64,000 nucleotides of DNA, taken from positions 1 through 64,000 of the forward strand of contig LSIG01000034.1 in the NCBI GenBank assembly GCA_001556125.1, written 5' to 3'. The stretch is from Rhizobiales bacterium CCH10-E5 (GTDB lineage Bacteria; Pseudomonadota; Alphaproteobacteria; Rhizobiales; Beijerinckiaceae). Position numbers and translations under genes: made by a program. Below the pieces are notes generated by a model, which was not told where the DNA came from, did not search any database, and worked only from the letters and a program-made list of their open reading frames with translations. Positions 7,842-19,039 of this stretch are shown piece after piece; position 1 is the stretch's first letter; each line of letters starts with the position of its first letter.

Positions 7842-8840
7842 ATGAAGCACTGGATCAATCGCTCGCTGGCGGCCACCGCCTTTGCCGCCGGCCTCGGGCT
7901 TTCTGTCGCGCTGGCCCAGACCCCTGTCACCTTCCAGCTGAACTGGACGGCGGGTGGCCCGAATGCCGGTTTCGCCGCCGCCGTCGGCGAGGGCTACTAC
8001 AAGGCCGCCGGGCTCGATGTCACGATCGTGCAGGGCAACGGGTCGGGCAACACGGCGCAGCTCGTCGCCAGCGGCCGTTCGCAACTCGCCTATGCCGACG
8101 CGGTGGCGGTCAGCCAGCTGATCTCCAAGGGCGCGCCGATGAAGATCGTCTCGACGATCTACCAGTCGAACCCCAATGCCGTGAACGCGCTCAAGAAGAC
8201 CGGCATCAAGTCCGTCGCGGATCTGAAGGGCAAGAAGATCGGCGTGCCCGCCGGCGGCTCGCAGGGCCCGATGCTGCCGCTTCTCCTCAAGGCCAACGGC
8301 CTGAAGGAATCGGACATGACCCTGATGACCATGCCGGTGGCCGCGATGGTGCCCTCGCTTCTGCAGGGCCAGGTCGACGCCATCCTCGGCTCGACCGATG
8401 CCTACCAGATCCAGCTCGAGATGCAGGGCGCCGAGCTGACCAATTTCCCCTTCGCCGATCACGGCGTTCCGACGGTGGCGACCTCGATCTTCGCGTCGAA
8501 CGACTACATCAAGCAGAATCCCGAGGTCCTGAAGAAGTTCATCGCCGCGAGCCTGAAGGGCTGGTCGTTTGCGCTCGACAACCCGGCGAAGGCGATCGAG
8601 CACGTCAAGACGCTGTTCCCGGACGTCAACGTCAAGCTCGCCACGGCCGAGCTCGCCGCGATCACCCCGCTGTTCTGCAGCGGCGGCGCCAAGTTCATCG
8701 GCAAGGCCGAGGACGCGCACTGGACCCGCACCCAGGCGCTGCTCTCCGAGGTCAAGCTGCTGCCGGAGAACCAGGATCCGAAGAGCTACTACACCAATGA
8801 GTATCTGCCCGCCGAGAGCGAGATGCGCGCCTGCAAGTGA
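7842..8840 (+). CDS. ABC transporter substrate-binding protein, NMT1/THI5-like
   Basis: The 332-residue periplasmic protein has a Sec signal peptide (MKHWINRSLAATAFAAGLGLSVALA, cleavage expected after about residue 25). The mature part has the NMT1/SsuA pattern: FQLNWTAGGPNAGF at the start of the first lobe, GKKIGVPAGGSQGPM near the hinge and DAILGST in the second lobe. Family members bind sulfonates, nitrate, pyrimidine precursors and aromatic acids, so the ligand is open. GGGAGG lies 7 nt before the ATG. It is the second gene of the operon and is separated from the permease by a 97-bp gap with a hairpin. Confidence 0.92.
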   Translation: MKHWINRSLAATAFAAGLGLSVALAQTPVTFQLNWTAGGPNAGFAAAVGEGYYKAAGLDVTIVQGNGSGNTAQLVASGRSQLAYADAVAVSQLISKGAPMKIVSTIYQSNPNAVNALKKTGIKSVADLKGKKIGVPAGGSQGPMLPLLLKANGLKESDMTLMTMPVAAMVPSLLQGQVDAILGSTDAYQIQLEMQGAELTNFPFADHGVPTVATSIFASNDYIKQNPEVLKKFIAASLKGWSFALDNPAKAIEHVKTLFPDVNVKLATAELAAITPLFCSGGAKFIGKAEDAHWTRTQALLSEVKLLPENQDPKSYYTNEYLPAESEMRACK

Positions 8841-8874
8841 GCAGGCGTTTCCCGCCCTCCCCGCGACCAGGACG

Positions 8875-9410
8875 ATGCCGGACGCCATGCAGGACAAACC
8901 GAGACTGGGTTATCGCTATGACGACCTCCATGTCGGGATGCGCTTTCGCAGCCCGGGCCGCACGATCACCGATGCCGACCTGGTCGGCTTCGCAGGGCTG
9001 ACGGGCGATTTTTCGGAGCTGCACACCAGCGACGTCTACGCCCAGGCCAGCCAGTTCGGTCGAAGGGTCGCGCATGGCATGCTCGGACTCGCCTATGCCC
9101 ATGGCCTGATGTGGGCGCGCACCGGCGAGCTTCGCGAGACGGCGATCGCCTTCCTCGGCATCGACGGCTGGCGCTTCGTCGGACCGGTCTTCGTCGGCGA
9201 TACGATCTTCGTCGACTACGAGCTCGCCGAACTGCGCGACAGCCGCTCGCGGCCGACCCAGGCGATCGCCACTTTCGAGGTCAAGGTGGTGAAGCAGGAC
9301 GGGTCGGTCGTGCAGCAGGGCCGCAAGGCCCTGCTCGTCTCCAAGGTGCCGCTCGAGGCCGTGGCGGCGTCGAGTTCCGCCGCTCCCGCGGCCAACGAAC
9401 GGACAGCCTC

Positions 9411-9414
<4 letters not shown>
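8875..9414 (+). CDS. MaoC-like hot-dog acyl-CoA dehydratase/hydratase
   Basis: The 179-residue single hot-dog domain contains the MaoC hydratase signature. The catalytic Asp and His are visible in TGDFSELHT, and VAHGMLGLAYAHG is the conserved follow-on helix. (R)-specific enoyl-CoA hydratases and mesaconyl/itaconyl-CoA hydratases share this architecture. The start could be 8875 (MPDAMQDK) or the ATG at 8887; an AGGA sits just upstream of the first. The ATPase gene begins inside its stop codon (ATGA overlap), so the enzyme is translationally coupled to the transporter. It probably hydrates the enoyl-CoA made after CoA transfer. Confidence 0.88.
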
Positions 9415-10235
<821 letters not shown>

Positions 10236-10236
10236 C

Positions 10237-11028
10237 ATGGCGAATGACGGCGCGGCAGGGGGCAGCGCGAGCCTGAGCGAGACCTGCTTCATCGCCGAGA
10301 TCGTGCTGTCGAACGGGCCGCTCAACCTCGTCACGGGTTCGCTGCTACGCCAGCTCAACCGCATCCTGGCCGACCTCGCGCGGCGGGACGACCTGCGCTG
10401 CGTGATCCTACATGGCGGCGAGTCCCGCGCCTTCTGCGCCGGCAGCGACATCAAGGAGTTCGCCTCGGTCCGCCACGAGGCCAGCGAGCGCAAGATCCTG
10501 GTGGAGGACATGGTGCTGCGCAATCTCGCGCGGCTGCCGATGCCGACCATCGCCGCCATCGATGGGCCCGCGCTTGGCGGCGGGCTCGAACTGGCGCTCT
10601 GCTGCGATCTGCGGGTCCTGAAGGCGGGCGTCGCCATCGGTCTGCCGGAATGCCATCTCGGCGGGCTCGCCGGCAGCGGCGCCGTCCGGCTGACACGGCT
10701 CGTGGGCCCGGCCCGCGCCAAGCAGATGCTGTTCACCGGCGCCACCATCTGCAGCGAGACCGCCCTCTCCTGGGGCGTCGTCAACGCGGTCGCCTCCGAC
10801 GGGTCGGCGCTGGAGGCCGCGCGGCGGCTTGCCGGCGAGATCGCCCAGCGCGGCCCGATCTCGAACCGCCTCGCGAAGGACCTCGTCGATCGCGCCGGCG
10901 ACCTGCCGCTCGACGCCGGGCTGATGCAGGCCAATGTCGCGCAGCAGCGCATTTTCGATTCCGACGACCTGCACGAGGGCGCTGCCGCCTTCTTCGGCAA
11001 GCGCGCGCCTGTCTTCGCTGGGCGATGA
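10237..11028 (+). CDS. Enoyl-CoA hydratase/isomerase family protein
   Basis: The 263-residue crotonase-fold enzyme has its first oxyanion-hole segment at AFCAGSDIKEF and the second at ALGGGLELALCCD. Both positions that carry the two catalytic glutamates of crotonase are acidic here (the Glu in GGLEL and the Glu in LPECHLG), consistent with hydratase activity rather than only isomerase or decarboxylase chemistry. The ATG at 10237 starts 1 bp after the ATPase stop. Last gene of the operon. Together with the MaoC protein it gives the cluster two different hydratase folds, which may act on two different intermediates or stereoisomers. Confidence 0.9.
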   Translation: MANDGAAGGSASLSETCFIAEIVLSNGPLNLVTGSLLRQLNRILADLARRDDLRCVILHGGESRAFCAGSDIKEFASVRHEASERKILVEDMVLRNLARLPMPTIAAIDGPALGGGLELALCCDLRVLKAGVAIGLPECHLGGLAGSGAVRLTRLVGPARAKQMLFTGATICSETALSWGVVNAVASDGSALEAARRLAGEIAQRGPISNRLAKDLVDRAGDLPLDAGLMQANVAQQRIFDSDDLHEGAAAFFGKRAPVFAGR

Positions 11029-11056
11029 TGCCTGGCCCTACCACCACTGGACCAGG

Positions 11057-11127
11057 CTTGGTCATGCCGGACCAAGGAAGAGCGAAGATCCGCCTAGCCC
11101 GTACGAGGCTCACGGCCTCCTCTAGGC
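11057..11127. terminator. Convergent intergenic hairpins, possible terminators
   Basis: Two inverted repeats lie between the converging enoyl-CoA hydratase and kdpE genes. CTTGGTC/GACCAAG (11057-11063 with 11070-11076) is a perfect 7-bp stem with a 6-nt loop. A second imperfect structure pairs GCCTAG with CTAGGC (11092-11097 with 11122-11127) around an inner GAGGC/GCCTC stem and reaches the kdpE stop codon. Neither has a U-tract, so the termination role is tentative. Confidence 0.35.
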
Positions 11128-11835
11128 TTGTGCCGCGTTGCGCGCATCGACGAGGCGGTAACCGACGCCGGGCTCGGTCAGGATGAAGCGGGGGTCGGCC
11201 GCGTCGTCTCCGATCTTTTCGCGCACATGGCCGATCGCGATCCGCAGATAATGCGTGTCGGCGACATGGGCCGGGCCCCAGATCGTGGTCAGGAGCTGGC
11301 GGTGCCCGACGAGCTTGCCGGCATTGCGCGCCAGCAGAGCGACGACGTCGAATTCCTTGCGTGTCAGCTTCACGGCCTGGCCGTCGACGCTCACCGTGCG
11401 GCTCGCCAGGTCGATCTCGAGCCCGCCAATCCGGATGGCGGCCGGCTCGGCGTTGCGTTCGCCGCGGCTGCGCAGCAGCGCCCGAAGCCGCGCCAGCAAT
11501 TCGCCCGTGGAGAACGGCTTGGTGACATAGTCGTCGGCGCCGGCATCCAGCGCCGCGATCTTCTCGGTCTCGGCATCGCGCACGGACAGAACGAGAATCG
11601 GCACGCTCGACCATTCGCGGATCGCCTGGATCACCGCCTTGCCGTCCATGTCGGGCAGGCCGAGATCGAGCAGCACGGCATCGGGCGCCGCCGTCGCGGT
11701 GCGCTCGACGCCGAGGCGGCCGCGGTCGGCTTCCAGCATCTCGAAGCCGCCGGCGCCGAGCACGATCGCGAGAAAGCGCCGGATCGGCGCCTCGTCGTCG
11801 ATCACCAGGATGCGGGCGGGCTTGGGCTCGGTCAT
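11122..11835 (-). CDS. kdpE: KdpE, response regulator of the potassium-transport operon
   Basis: The 237-residue OmpR-type regulator has a receiver domain with Asp57 as phospho-acceptor (LLDLGLPDMDG), the acidic pocket DDE at 13-15 and the conserved Lys in TKPF. A C-terminal winged helix (LTRKEFDVVALLARN; GVGYRLVD) follows. KdpE is phosphorylated by KdpD under potassium limitation or osmotic stress and activates the kdp promoter. The kdpD stop overlaps its start by 4 bp, and it is the last gene of the leftward kdpFABCDE array. Confidence 0.97.
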   Translation of the reverse strand: MTEPKPARILVIDDEAPIRRFLAIVLGAGGFEMLEADRGRLGVERTATAAPDAVLLDLGLPDMDGKAVIQAIREWSSVPILVLSVRDAETEKIAALDAGADDYVTKPFSTGELLARLRALLRSRGERNAEPAAIRIGGLEIDLASRTVSVDGQAVKLTRKEFDVVALLARNAGKLVGHRQLLTTIWGPAHVADTHYLRIAIGHVREKIGDDAADPRFILTEPGVGYRLVDARNAAQA

Positions 11836-14549
11836 TCGGAGAGATCGCTGCAGGCAGGGGCGAAGGGCAGCCTGATCACGATCGCGGCGCCGCGTCCACC
11901 GGGCCCCGCTTCGGCCCGTGCCGTGCCGCCATGCGCCTCCACCAGCCCGCGCACAATCGACAGGCCGAGCCCCGTGCCCGCCGGACGCGAATCCCCTTCC
12001 GCCACGCGGTGAAACAGGTCGAAAACGCGCTCGCGCTCGGCCTCGGGAATGCCGGGTCCCTCATCGGTCACCGCGATCTCGGCCATGGCGCCGTCGGCTC
12101 GCGCCGCGATCGTGATCGAGGTGCCCGCAGGTGCGTATTTGGCGGCGTTCTCGACGATGTTGGCGATGGCCTGCCCGATCAGCACGGGGTCGACATGGAG
12201 CGGCGGCAGGTCGCGCGGCGTTTCGATGACGAGGCGGTGGCGCGCAAGCACCCGCTCGAGATCGGTCCGCACCACGCCGAGGATTTCGCGCAGATCGACC
12301 GCCGCGCGCTTCGGCGCCAGCGCACCATGGCCGAGCCGGGTCATGTCGAGAAGGTTCTGGACGTAGCGGTCGAGCCGGCGCGCCTCGTCGAGCGCCGTCA
12401 TCGTCAGCTCGCGGCGGTCGGCCGCACCGAGGACGCCATCGGTCTCGGCCAGACTCGACACGGCGCCGATCACCGTCACCAGCGGCGTGCGCAGATCGTG
12501 GCTGACGGAATTCAGGAGCGCCCCGCGCAGCTTCTCGCCCTCGGCCGAGACGCGGGCATTCGCCAGTTCGCCGGCGAGCCGCGTCCGCTCCACCGCGACG
12601 GCGACCTGGTCCTCGACCGCCAGCAGGAGGCGCCGCGTCTCGGGGTCGAGCCCGCGCTGCCGGTCGCGGAAGCGCACGCCGATGACGCCCAGGATGCTGC
12701 TGGCGGTGGCGAGCGGCACGAACAGCCATTCGGCCATCGGCAGCGTCGCGGTGCCCGCGCCGGCCGGCTCGTTCTTCTCGAAGGCCCAGCGCGCGGCGCC
12801 CTCGGCGCGGGCATCGAGTTCCGCGATGGTGGGGTGGCCCTGCACCTGCTGCAGCGCCCCCGCCGCATCCGGCATCAGGATCAGCGACTGGCAATCCAGC
12901 GTCGCGGCAATGTGGAAGGCCGCGGCCCAGAGCACGTCGTCGGTCTGGGTGGCCGAGGCGATCTTGCGGGCGAAATCGTAAAGGGTTTCGGTGCGCCTCT
13001 GTGCGGCGCGCATCGCCTCGACCTGAGCCTTGAGCCGCCCGGCCAGCGTGCCGGTGAAGAGCGCGCCCAGCAGATAAACCAGGATCGACACGACATCTTC
13101 CGAGCGGTTGATGTGCAGCGAATAGTAGGGTGGGGTGTAGAAGAAGTTGTAGGCCACCGATCCCAGCGCGCCGGCCGCCAGCGAAGGCCCCAGCCCCCAG
13201 CGCGCCCCGACCATCAGCACCGCGATCAGGTAAATCGCCGAAATCGCGCCCCCCGGCACCGCATCCCAGATCGAGATCGGCAGAGCCACCAATGTGGCCA
13301 TGACGATCGCGCTAAAAGCCGTGGCGTAGCCCTGCCACGGTCCTTGCAGCCAGGGGCCGGCGACCGCCTTGCGCCGTTCGACCCGGGCATGTGGTGTCAC
13401 CACCGTGATCTCGAAATCGGTGGCGTCGTCGAGCAGCCGGTCCGCGACGGGCTCGCGGAAGGCCCCGACGAGCCGCTGCCACCAGGAGCGCTGCGAGCGC
13501 GGGCGCCCGATCACCAGCCGCGAAACATTGCGCTGGCGGGCATAGCGCAGGATCTCGCCCGCGGCGTCCGTTTCCGCCCGCAGCACCACCGTCTCGGCGC
13601 CGAGCGATTCCGCCAGCCGCAGTGCCTCGGAGGTGACAGCGCGCGCATCCGAGGGAAGCGCCTCGTGCCGCGGCGTCAGCACGGTCGCGACGATCCAGGG
13701 CAGGCGGGCGCGCTCGGCCATGCGCTTGCCGGCCCGCACGAGGCTGCGCGCCACCGGCGCTTCGTTGATGCAGACCAGCAGCCGCTCCTCGGCCGGCCAG
13801 GGGCCCTTGACCGCATGGGCCTGCATCCAGTCGAGCATCTCGGCATCGACACGGCTCGCGGCTGTGCGCAAGGCGAGTTCGCGCAGCGCCGTCAGCTTGC
13901 CCTTGCCGAAGAAGTTGTCGAGCGCCCGACCGATCTGCTGCGGCACATAGACCTTGCCGTCCTCGAGCCGCTTGATCAGCTCCTCGGGCGGAAGGTCGAT
14001 CAGCTCGATCTGATCGGCCCGCTGCAGGATCTGGTCCGGCACCGTCTCCTGCACGCGCACACCGGTGATGCGCGCCACGACGTCGTTCAGGCTCTCGACA
14101 TGCTGGATATTCAGCGTGGTGACGACGTCGATGCCGGCATCGAGCACCTCGACGACATCCTGCCAGCGCTTGGGGTGGCGCGAGCCCGGAGCATTGGTGT
14201 GAGCGAGTTCGTCGATCAGCGCGATCGCCGGCCGGCGCGCGAGCAGAGCGTCGACATCGAGTTCGCTGAGGACCTGGCCGCGATAGTCGACCTGTCGCCG
14301 TGGCAATTGCTCGAGGGTGTCGAGCAGCGCCGCCGTTTCGGCCCGTCCATGGGTCTCGACGAGCGCCACCACGACATCGCGGCCCGCGCGCTGCCGCACA
14401 CGGGCCTCCTCGATCATCGCGAAGGTCTTCCCCACCCCCGGCGAGGCGCCCAGGAAGATCTTGAGCCGGCCGGCGCCCGGCTCCTCCTCGCCCCGCGCTC
14501 CGGCGAGGAAGGATTCGGGTGGAGGCCTATCGTCTTGCGGGCTGGGCAT
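11832..14549 (-). CDS. kdpD: KdpD, sensor histidine kinase for potassium limitation
   Basis: The 905-residue protein has full KdpD architecture. An N-terminal KdpD domain has the Walker-type loop GASPGVGKT (about 34-42) and LIDELAHTNAPG. A USP-like domain covers about 250-375, and four close transmembrane helices cover about 405-505. A GAF-like region lies at about 525-655. The HisKA domain has phospho-His684 in SVSHDLRTPL, and the HATPase domain has the N, G1 (DEGPGIP) and G2 (GTGLGLSI) boxes. It senses low external potassium and phosphorylates KdpE. The gene overlaps kdpE by 4 bp and follows kdpC by 18 bp. Confidence 0.97.
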   Translation of the reverse strand: MPSPQDDRPPPESFLAGARGEEEPGAGRLKIFLGASPGVGKTFAMIEEARVRQRAGRDVVVALVETHGRAETAALLDTLEQLPRRQVDYRGQVLSELDVDALLARRPAIALIDELAHTNAPGSRHPKRWQDVVEVLDAGIDVVTTLNIQHVESLNDVVARITGVRVQETVPDQILQRADQIELIDLPPEELIKRLEDGKVYVPQQIGRALDNFFGKGKLTALRELALRTAASRVDAEMLDWMQAHAVKGPWPAEERLLVCINEAPVARSLVRAGKRMAERARLPWIVATVLTPRHEALPSDARAVTSEALRLAESLGAETVVLRAETDAAGEILRYARQRNVSRLVIGRPRSQRSWWQRLVGAFREPVADRLLDDATDFEITVVTPHARVERRKAVAGPWLQGPWQGYATAFSAIVMATLVALPISIWDAVPGGAISAIYLIAVLMVGARWGLGPSLAAGALGSVAYNFFYTPPYYSLHINRSEDVVSILVYLLGALFTGTLAGRLKAQVEAMRAAQRRTETLYDFARKIASATQTDDVLWAAAFHIAATLDCQSLILMPDAAGALQQVQGHPTIAELDARAEGAARWAFEKNEPAGAGTATLPMAEWLFVPLATASSILGVIGVRFRDRQRGLDPETRRLLLAVEDQVAVAVERTRLAGELANARVSAEGEKLRGALLNSVSHDLRTPLVTVIGAVSSLAETDGVLGAADRRELTMTALDEARRLDRYVQNLLDMTRLGHGALAPKRAAVDLREILGVVRTDLERVLARHRLVIETPRDLPPLHVDPVLIGQAIANIVENAAKYAPAGTSITIAARADGAMAEIAVTDEGPGIPEAERERVFDLFHRVAEGDSRPAGTGLGLSIVRGLVEAHGGTARAEAGPGGRGAAIVIRLPFAPACSDLSE

Positions 14550-14567
14550 GCAGGGGCGACCAGAGCA

Positions 14568-15158
14568 TCAGCGCGCGAGCCTGTCGAGCGCGAGGTTGAG
14601 GGCGAGCACATTGACGCGCGGCTCGCCGAGAACGCCGAGCAGCGGCGGCTCGACCTGGTCCTGCACGAGGCGGCGCAGGCTGTCTTCCGCCACGCCGCGG
14701 ACCTTCGCCACGCGCGCCACCTGGGCGAGCGCCGCTTGCGGCGAGAGGTCCGGGTCGAGGCCCGAGCCCGAGGCCGTGACCAGATCGGCCGGCTGCGGTC
14801 CGCCGCCGAGCGCCGCGACCCGGTCCGTGATCGCGGCCTTCAGCGTTGCAGACCCCGGCCCGAGATTGGAACCGGTCGAGTTGGCGGCATTGTAGGGGCT
14901 GTCCACCGTCTTGGACGCATCCTGCGGATCGGGTGCGGAAGTCGCCGAGGGGCGGCCATGGAAATAGCGATCCGACGTGAAGGACTGGCCGATCAGCGAC
15001 GAGCCGATCACGGCGCCGTCCTTCATCACCGGCGAGCCGTTGGCCTTGGCGGGAAACACGGCCTGGGCGACCCCGGTGACGGCGAGGGGATAGGCGGCGC
15101 CCGTCAGCACACTGAACAGGCCGAGCAGGACGAGCGAGGGACGTAGATAGGAGGTCAC
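14568..15158 (-). CDS. kdpC: KdpC, potassium-transporting ATPase subunit C
   Basis: The 196-residue protein has one N-terminal membrane helix (about 7-30, LVLLGLFSVLTGAAYPLAVT) and a periplasmic domain. The conserved segments are visible: GSSLIGQSF, YFHGRPS, and the glutamine/serine-rich block SNLGPGS. KdpC stabilises the KdpA-KdpB complex and supports ATP-driven potassium uptake. Its length is normal for the family. It is 11 bp downstream of kdpB and 18 bp upstream of kdpD. Confidence 0.97.
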   Translation of the reverse strand: MTSYLRPSLVLLGLFSVLTGAAYPLAVTGVAQAVFPAKANGSPVMKDGAVIGSSLIGQSFTSDRYFHGRPSATSAPDPQDASKTVDSPYNAANSTGSNLGPGSATLKAAITDRVAALGGGPQPADLVTASGSGLDPDLSPQAALAQVARVAKVRGVAEDSLRRLVQDQVEPPLLGVLGEPRVNVLALNLALDRLAR

Positions 15159-15169
15159 GATCTATCTCC

Positions 15170-17212
15170 TCAGGCGAGGTGGAGCAGGTCGACGATCAGG
15201 TCGATCGCCTTGATGCCGATGAAGGGCACGATCAGGCCGCCGAGCCCGTAGACGAGCAGGTTGCGGCCGAGCAGGGAGGCCGCCGAGGCCGGGGCGTAGC
15301 GCACGCCCTTCAGCGCGATCGGGATCAGCGCGACGATGACGAGCGCGTTGAAGATGATGGCCGACAGGATCGCCGATTGCGGGGTGCCGAGCCCCATCAC
15401 GTCGAGCACCGCGAGGCCCGGATAGGCGGTGACGAACAGCGCCGGCAGGATGGCGAAATACTTGGCGACGTCGTTGGCGATCGAGAAGGTCGTCAGCGCG
15501 CCACGCGAGATCAGGAGCTGCTTGCCGACCATGATGATCTCGATCAGCTTCGTCGGGTCGCTGTCGAGGTCGATCAGGTTGCCGGCTTCCTTGGCGGCGG
15601 GCGTGCCGGAGTTCATGGCGACACCGACATCGGCCTGCGCCAGCGCGGGCGCGTCGTTGGAGCCGTCGCCGCACATCGCGACCAGCCGGCCTTCGGCCTG
15701 CTCCTTGCGGATCAAGGCGAGCTTGGCTTCCGGCGTCGCCTCCGCCAGGAAGTCGTCGACACCGGCTTCCGCCGCGATGGCCGCGGCCGTCAGCGGGTTG
15801 TCGCCGGTGATCATCACCGTGCGGATGCCCATGCGACGCAGCTCGGCGAAGCGCTCGCGGATGCCGGGCTTCACCACGTCCTTGAGATGGACGACGCCGA
15901 GCACGTCGTTATCGCGCGCCACCACCAGCGGCGTTCCACCCGCGGAGGCGATCTTGCGCACGGCTTGCTCGACGGTGGCCGACAGCGCGCCGCCGGTGAG
16001 CTTCGCCATCGTGTCGGAGGCGCCCTTGCGCAGGGCGCGGCCATCAGGAAGGTCGACGCCCGACATGCGCGTCTGCGCGGTGAAGGGCACGAAGACGGCG
16101 CCCTGCCCGGCCGCGGCCTCGAAGCCGAAGCGCCTGGCGGCGAGGTCGACGATCGACTTGCCCTCCGGCGTGTCGTCCGACAGCGAGGCCAGGAAGGCCG
16201 CCTCGGCGAGATCGCGCTCGCTGACATTCGCCGCCGGCTCGAAGGCATGGGCCATGCGGTTGCCGAAGGTGATCGTGCCGGTCTTGTCGAGCAGCAGCAC
16301 GTCGATGTCGCCGGCCGCCTCGACCGCGCGGCCGGATTTGGCGATGACATTGGCCTTCACGAGCCGGTCCATCCCGGCGATGCCGATGGCCGAGAGCAGC
16401 CCGCCGATCGTGGTCGGAATGAGTGTCACGAACAGCGCCGCGAGATAGATCACCGGCAGCGTCGTGCCCGACCAGGACGCGAAGAAGGGCAGCGTCACCA
16501 CGACGAAGAGGAAGACCAGCGTCAGCGCCGCCAGCAGGATGTCGAGCGCGATCTCGTTCGGGGTCTTCTGGCGCTTGGCGCCCTCGACGAGCGCGATCAT
16601 GCGGTCGAGGAAGGTCTCGCCCTGGCGGGCCGTGACGCGCACCACGAGCCAGTCCGAGACCAGCCGCGTGCCGCCGGTGAGCGAGGAGCGGTCGCCGCCG
16701 GATTCGCGGATGACCGGGGCGGACTCGCCGGTGATGGCGCTTTCGTCGACCGAGGCGACGCCCTCGATGATCTCGCCATCGGTCGGCACGATGTCGCCGG
16801 CCTCGATGAGGATGACCTCGCCGGGCTCGACGAGCTCGACCTCCTTGGTGGCGTAGACGACCCGGTTGGCCGGATCGATCAGGACCTTGGCGAGCGAAGA
16901 GGACCGGGTCGAGCGGAAGGCGTCGGCCCGCGCCTTGCCGCGCCCTTCCGCGACCGCCTCGGCGAAGTTCGCGAAGAGCACGGTGAACCACAGCCAGATC
17001 GCGATCTGCAGGCCGATCCAGAAGACCGGCCCGCCGATCAGTCCCTCGCGAATGACGAGGACGGTCGCGAGCACGCAGACCAGCGCCGTCGAGAAGATAA
17101 CCGGATTGCGCGCCAAGCTGCGCGGATCGAGCTTGCGGAAGGCCTGCAGGATCGCAGGCCGGAGGATGACGGGCGAGAACAGGCCCATCTCGGCGGGAGC
17201 ATGCTTGCTCAT
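15170..17212 (-). CDS. kdpB: KdpB, P-type ATPase catalytic subunit for potassium uptake
   Basis: The 680-residue P-type ATPase carries the phosphorylated aspartate in DKTGT (Asp309), the actuator motif TGES (161-164) and the hinge aspartates in [10 protein letters not shown]. Membrane helices flank the cytoplasmic domains as in other KdpB proteins. It hydrolyses ATP to energise potassium uptake through KdpA. The start at 17212 is followed by kdpC after 11 bp; kdpA ends 8 bp upstream. All catalytic residues are present. Confidence 0.98.
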   Translation of the reverse strand: MSKHAPAEMGLFSPVILRPAILQAFRKLDPRSLARNPVIFSTALVCVLATVLVIREGLIGGPVFWIGLQIAIWLWFTVLFANFAEAVAEGRGKARADAFRSTRSSSLAKVLIDPANRVVYATKEVELVEPGEVILIEAGDIVPTDGEIIEGVASVDESAITGESAPVIRESGGDRSSLTGGTRLVSDWLVVRVTARQGETFLDRMIALVEGAKRQKTPNEIALDILLAALTLVFLFVVVTLPFFASWSGTTLPVIYLAALFVTLIPTTIGGLLSAIGIAGMDRLVKANVIAKSGRAVEAAGDIDVLLLDKTGTITFGNRMAHAFEPAANVSERDLAEAAFLASLSDDTPEGKSIVDLAARRFGFEAAAGQGAVFVPFTAQTRMSGVDLPDGRALRKGASDTMAKLTGGALSATVEQAVRKIASAGGTPLVVARDNDVLGVVHLKDVVKPGIRERFAELRRMGIRTVMITGDNPLTAAAIAAEAGVDDFLAEATPEAKLALIRKEQAEGRLVAMCGDGSNDAPALAQADVGVAMNSGTPAAKEAGNLIDLDSDPTKLIEIIMVGKQLLISRGALTTFSIANDVAKYFAILPALFVTAYPGLAVLDVMGLGTPQSAILSAIIFNALVIVALIPIALKGVRYAPASAASLLGRNLLVYGLGGLIVPFIGIKAIDLIVDLLHLA

Positions 17213-17220
17213 GGGGACCT

Positions 17221-18927
17221 CTAGAAGCTCTGCCCGGCCCGGATCGACACGTGTTCCGCGATCGGGCCCAGAGCGAGGACGGGGAGGAAGGTGAGCGCGC
17301 CGACGATCAGGATCGTCGCCACCAGCAGCGTGACGAAGAGCGGCCCATGGGTGGGGAAGGTGCCGGCGGTCTCGGCCGCGGGGCGCTTGGCCGCGAGGCT
17401 GCCGGCAATCGCCAGGATCGGGATGATGTAGCCGAAGCGGCCGAGCATCATCGCGATGCCGAGGCAGCTGTTGTGCCAGGGCGTGTTGGCGGTGAAGCCA
17501 GCAAAAGCCGAGCCATTGTTGCCGGTCGCCGAGGTGTAGGCGTAGAGCAGCTCCGAGAGCCCATGCGGGCCGGCGTCCTGCACCGAGGCCTGAGCCTGGC
17601 TGGTCGCGATCGCCAGCGAGGCGAAGACCAGGATGCCCAGCGGCATGACCAGCAGGGTCAGAGCCGCGAGCTTGATCTCCTTCGCCTCGATCTTCTTGCC
17701 GAGATATTCCGGCGTGCGGCCGACCATCAGCCCGGCGAGAAACACCGTGATGATGACGAAGAGCAGCATGCCGGTCAGCCCGACGCCGACTCCGCCATAG
17801 ACCACCTCACCGAGCTGGATGTTGAGCATGGCGACCAGCCCGCCCAGCGGCGTGAAGGAATCGAGCATGGCATTGACCGAGCCGTTCGAGGCCGCGGTCG
17901 TGGCCGCCGCCCAGAGCGTCGAGGCGAGGATGCCGAAGCGCACCTCCTTGCCTTCCATGTTGCCGGCTGTGGCATCGACGAGCCCGGCGTGCAGCGGGTT
18001 GCCGAGGCGCTCGGCGCCATAGATCGCTGCGAAGCCGGCGAGGAACAGCACGGCCATGGCGGCAAACAGCGCGCTGCCCTGCCGGCGATCCCCGACCAGT
18101 CGGCCATAGGTGAAGCAGAACGCGACCGGGATCAGCAGGATCGAGATCGTCGTCAGCAGGTTCGACAGCTCATTCGGGTTCTCGAAGGGATGCGCCGAAT
18201 TGACGTTGAAGAAGCCGCCACCATTGGTGCCAAGCTGCTTGATGGCGACCTGGCTGGCCACCGGCCCCAGCGAAAGGCTCTGCTTGGCGCCCTCGAGCGT
18301 CGTGGCGTCGAACGAGCCGGCCAGCGTCTGCGGCAGCCCGAGCGCCACCAACACCAGCGCCAGGAGAAGCGCGGCCGGCAGCAGGATGTAGAGGGTGGTG
18401 CGGGTCAGATCGACCCAGAAATTGCCGAGCACGCGGGTCTGCTTCGCGGCGAAGCCACGCGCGACGGCGGCGGCCACCGCCGCGCCGCTGGCGGCCGAGA
18501 CGAAGTTCTGCGTCGTCAGGCCGAGCATCTGGCTGAGGTTCGAGAGCGTCGTCTCGCCGCCATAGGACTGCCAGTTGGTGTTGGTGACGAAGGACATCGC
18601 CGTGTTGAAGGCGAGAGGCGCCGGCAGCCCGTCGAAGCCCTGCGGGTTGAGCGGCAGCAGGTTCTGGTAGCGCAGCATCAGGAACAGCAGCGCGAAGCCC
18701 GCCGCGTTGAAGGCGAGCAGCGACAAAGCATAGGCGTGCCAGCGCTGAGGCTGCGGCCGGCCCTGGCCGGCGAGCCCGAGGATCGCGTTCTCGATCGGCG
18801 ACAGGAATTGCGCCTCGCCGGTGAAGACGCGGGCCATGTAGTGGCCGAGCGGCCAGGCGAGCCCCAGCAGCAGGGCCGCGAAGATCAGGAACTGGACGAG
18901 GTCAGGGATGAAAGGGGTCTGGGTCAT
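17221..18927 (-). CDS. kdpA: KdpA, potassium-binding and channel-like subunit
   Basis: The 568-residue polytopic protein has the four selectivity-filter-like segments of the SKT superfamily: [22 protein letters not shown] and GNNGSAFAG. The start at 18927 (MTQTPFIPD) follows GGGGAG at 8 nt. The frame is open further upstream through kdpF, but those residues have no KdpA homology. It binds and conducts potassium in the KdpFABC complex. Order is kdpF, A, B, C, D, E on the minus strand. Confidence 0.97.
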   Translation of the reverse strand: MTQTPFIPDLVQFLIFAALLLGLAWPLGHYMARVFTGEAQFLSPIENAILGLAGQGRPQPQRWHAYALSLLAFNAAGFALLFLMLRYQNLLPLNPQGFDGLPAPLAFNTAMSFVTNTNWQSYGGETTLSNLSQMLGLTTQNFVSAASGAAVAAAVARGFAAKQTRVLGNFWVDLTRTTLYILLPAALLLALVLVALGLPQTLAGSFDATTLEGAKQSLSLGPVASQVAIKQLGTNGGGFFNVNSAHPFENPNELSNLLTTISILLIPVAFCFTYGRLVGDRRQGSALFAAMAVLFLAGFAAIYGAERLGNPLHAGLVDATAGNMEGKEVRFGILASTLWAAATTAASNGSVNAMLDSFTPLGGLVAMLNIQLGEVVYGGVGVGLTGMLLFVIITVFLAGLMVGRTPEYLGKKIEAKEIKLAALTLLVMPLGILVFASLAIATSQAQASVQDAGPHGLSELLYAYTSATGNNGSAFAGFTANTPWHNSCLGIAMMLGRFGYIIPILAIAGSLAAKRPAAETAGTFPTHGPLFVTLLVATILIVGALTFLPVLALGPIAEHVSIRAGQSF

Positions 18928-18941
18928 GAACCGCTCCCCGT

Positions 18942-19031
18942 TCAGAAGGATTCGGGGCGCAGCAGCGCCTTGAGCAGATAGGCCAGCAGCAGCGCTGCCA
19001 CCGTCAGCCCCAGAATGATGTCGAGCGGCAT
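18942..19031 (-). CDS. kdpF: KdpF, small stabilising subunit
   Basis: The 29-residue peptide [20 protein letters not shown], ending KALLRPESF, is a single hydrophobic helix with a short basic and acidic tail. The LRPE(K/R)F-like end is typical of KdpF. It binds at the KdpA interface and stabilises the complex. It lies 14 bp before kdpA. It is too short for automatic calling but is clear from position and sequence. Confidence 0.92.
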   Translation of the reverse strand: MPLDIILGLTVAALLLAYLLKALLRPESF

Positions 19032-19039
19032 GATGCGCC

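Noticed and set aside
11931..15146. A very long open frame on the plus strand opposite kdpD and kdpC
   Set aside because: It is antisense to clear kdp genes, has low-complexity Arg/Gly/Ala-rich sequence and no domain. GC-rich genes routinely open such frames.
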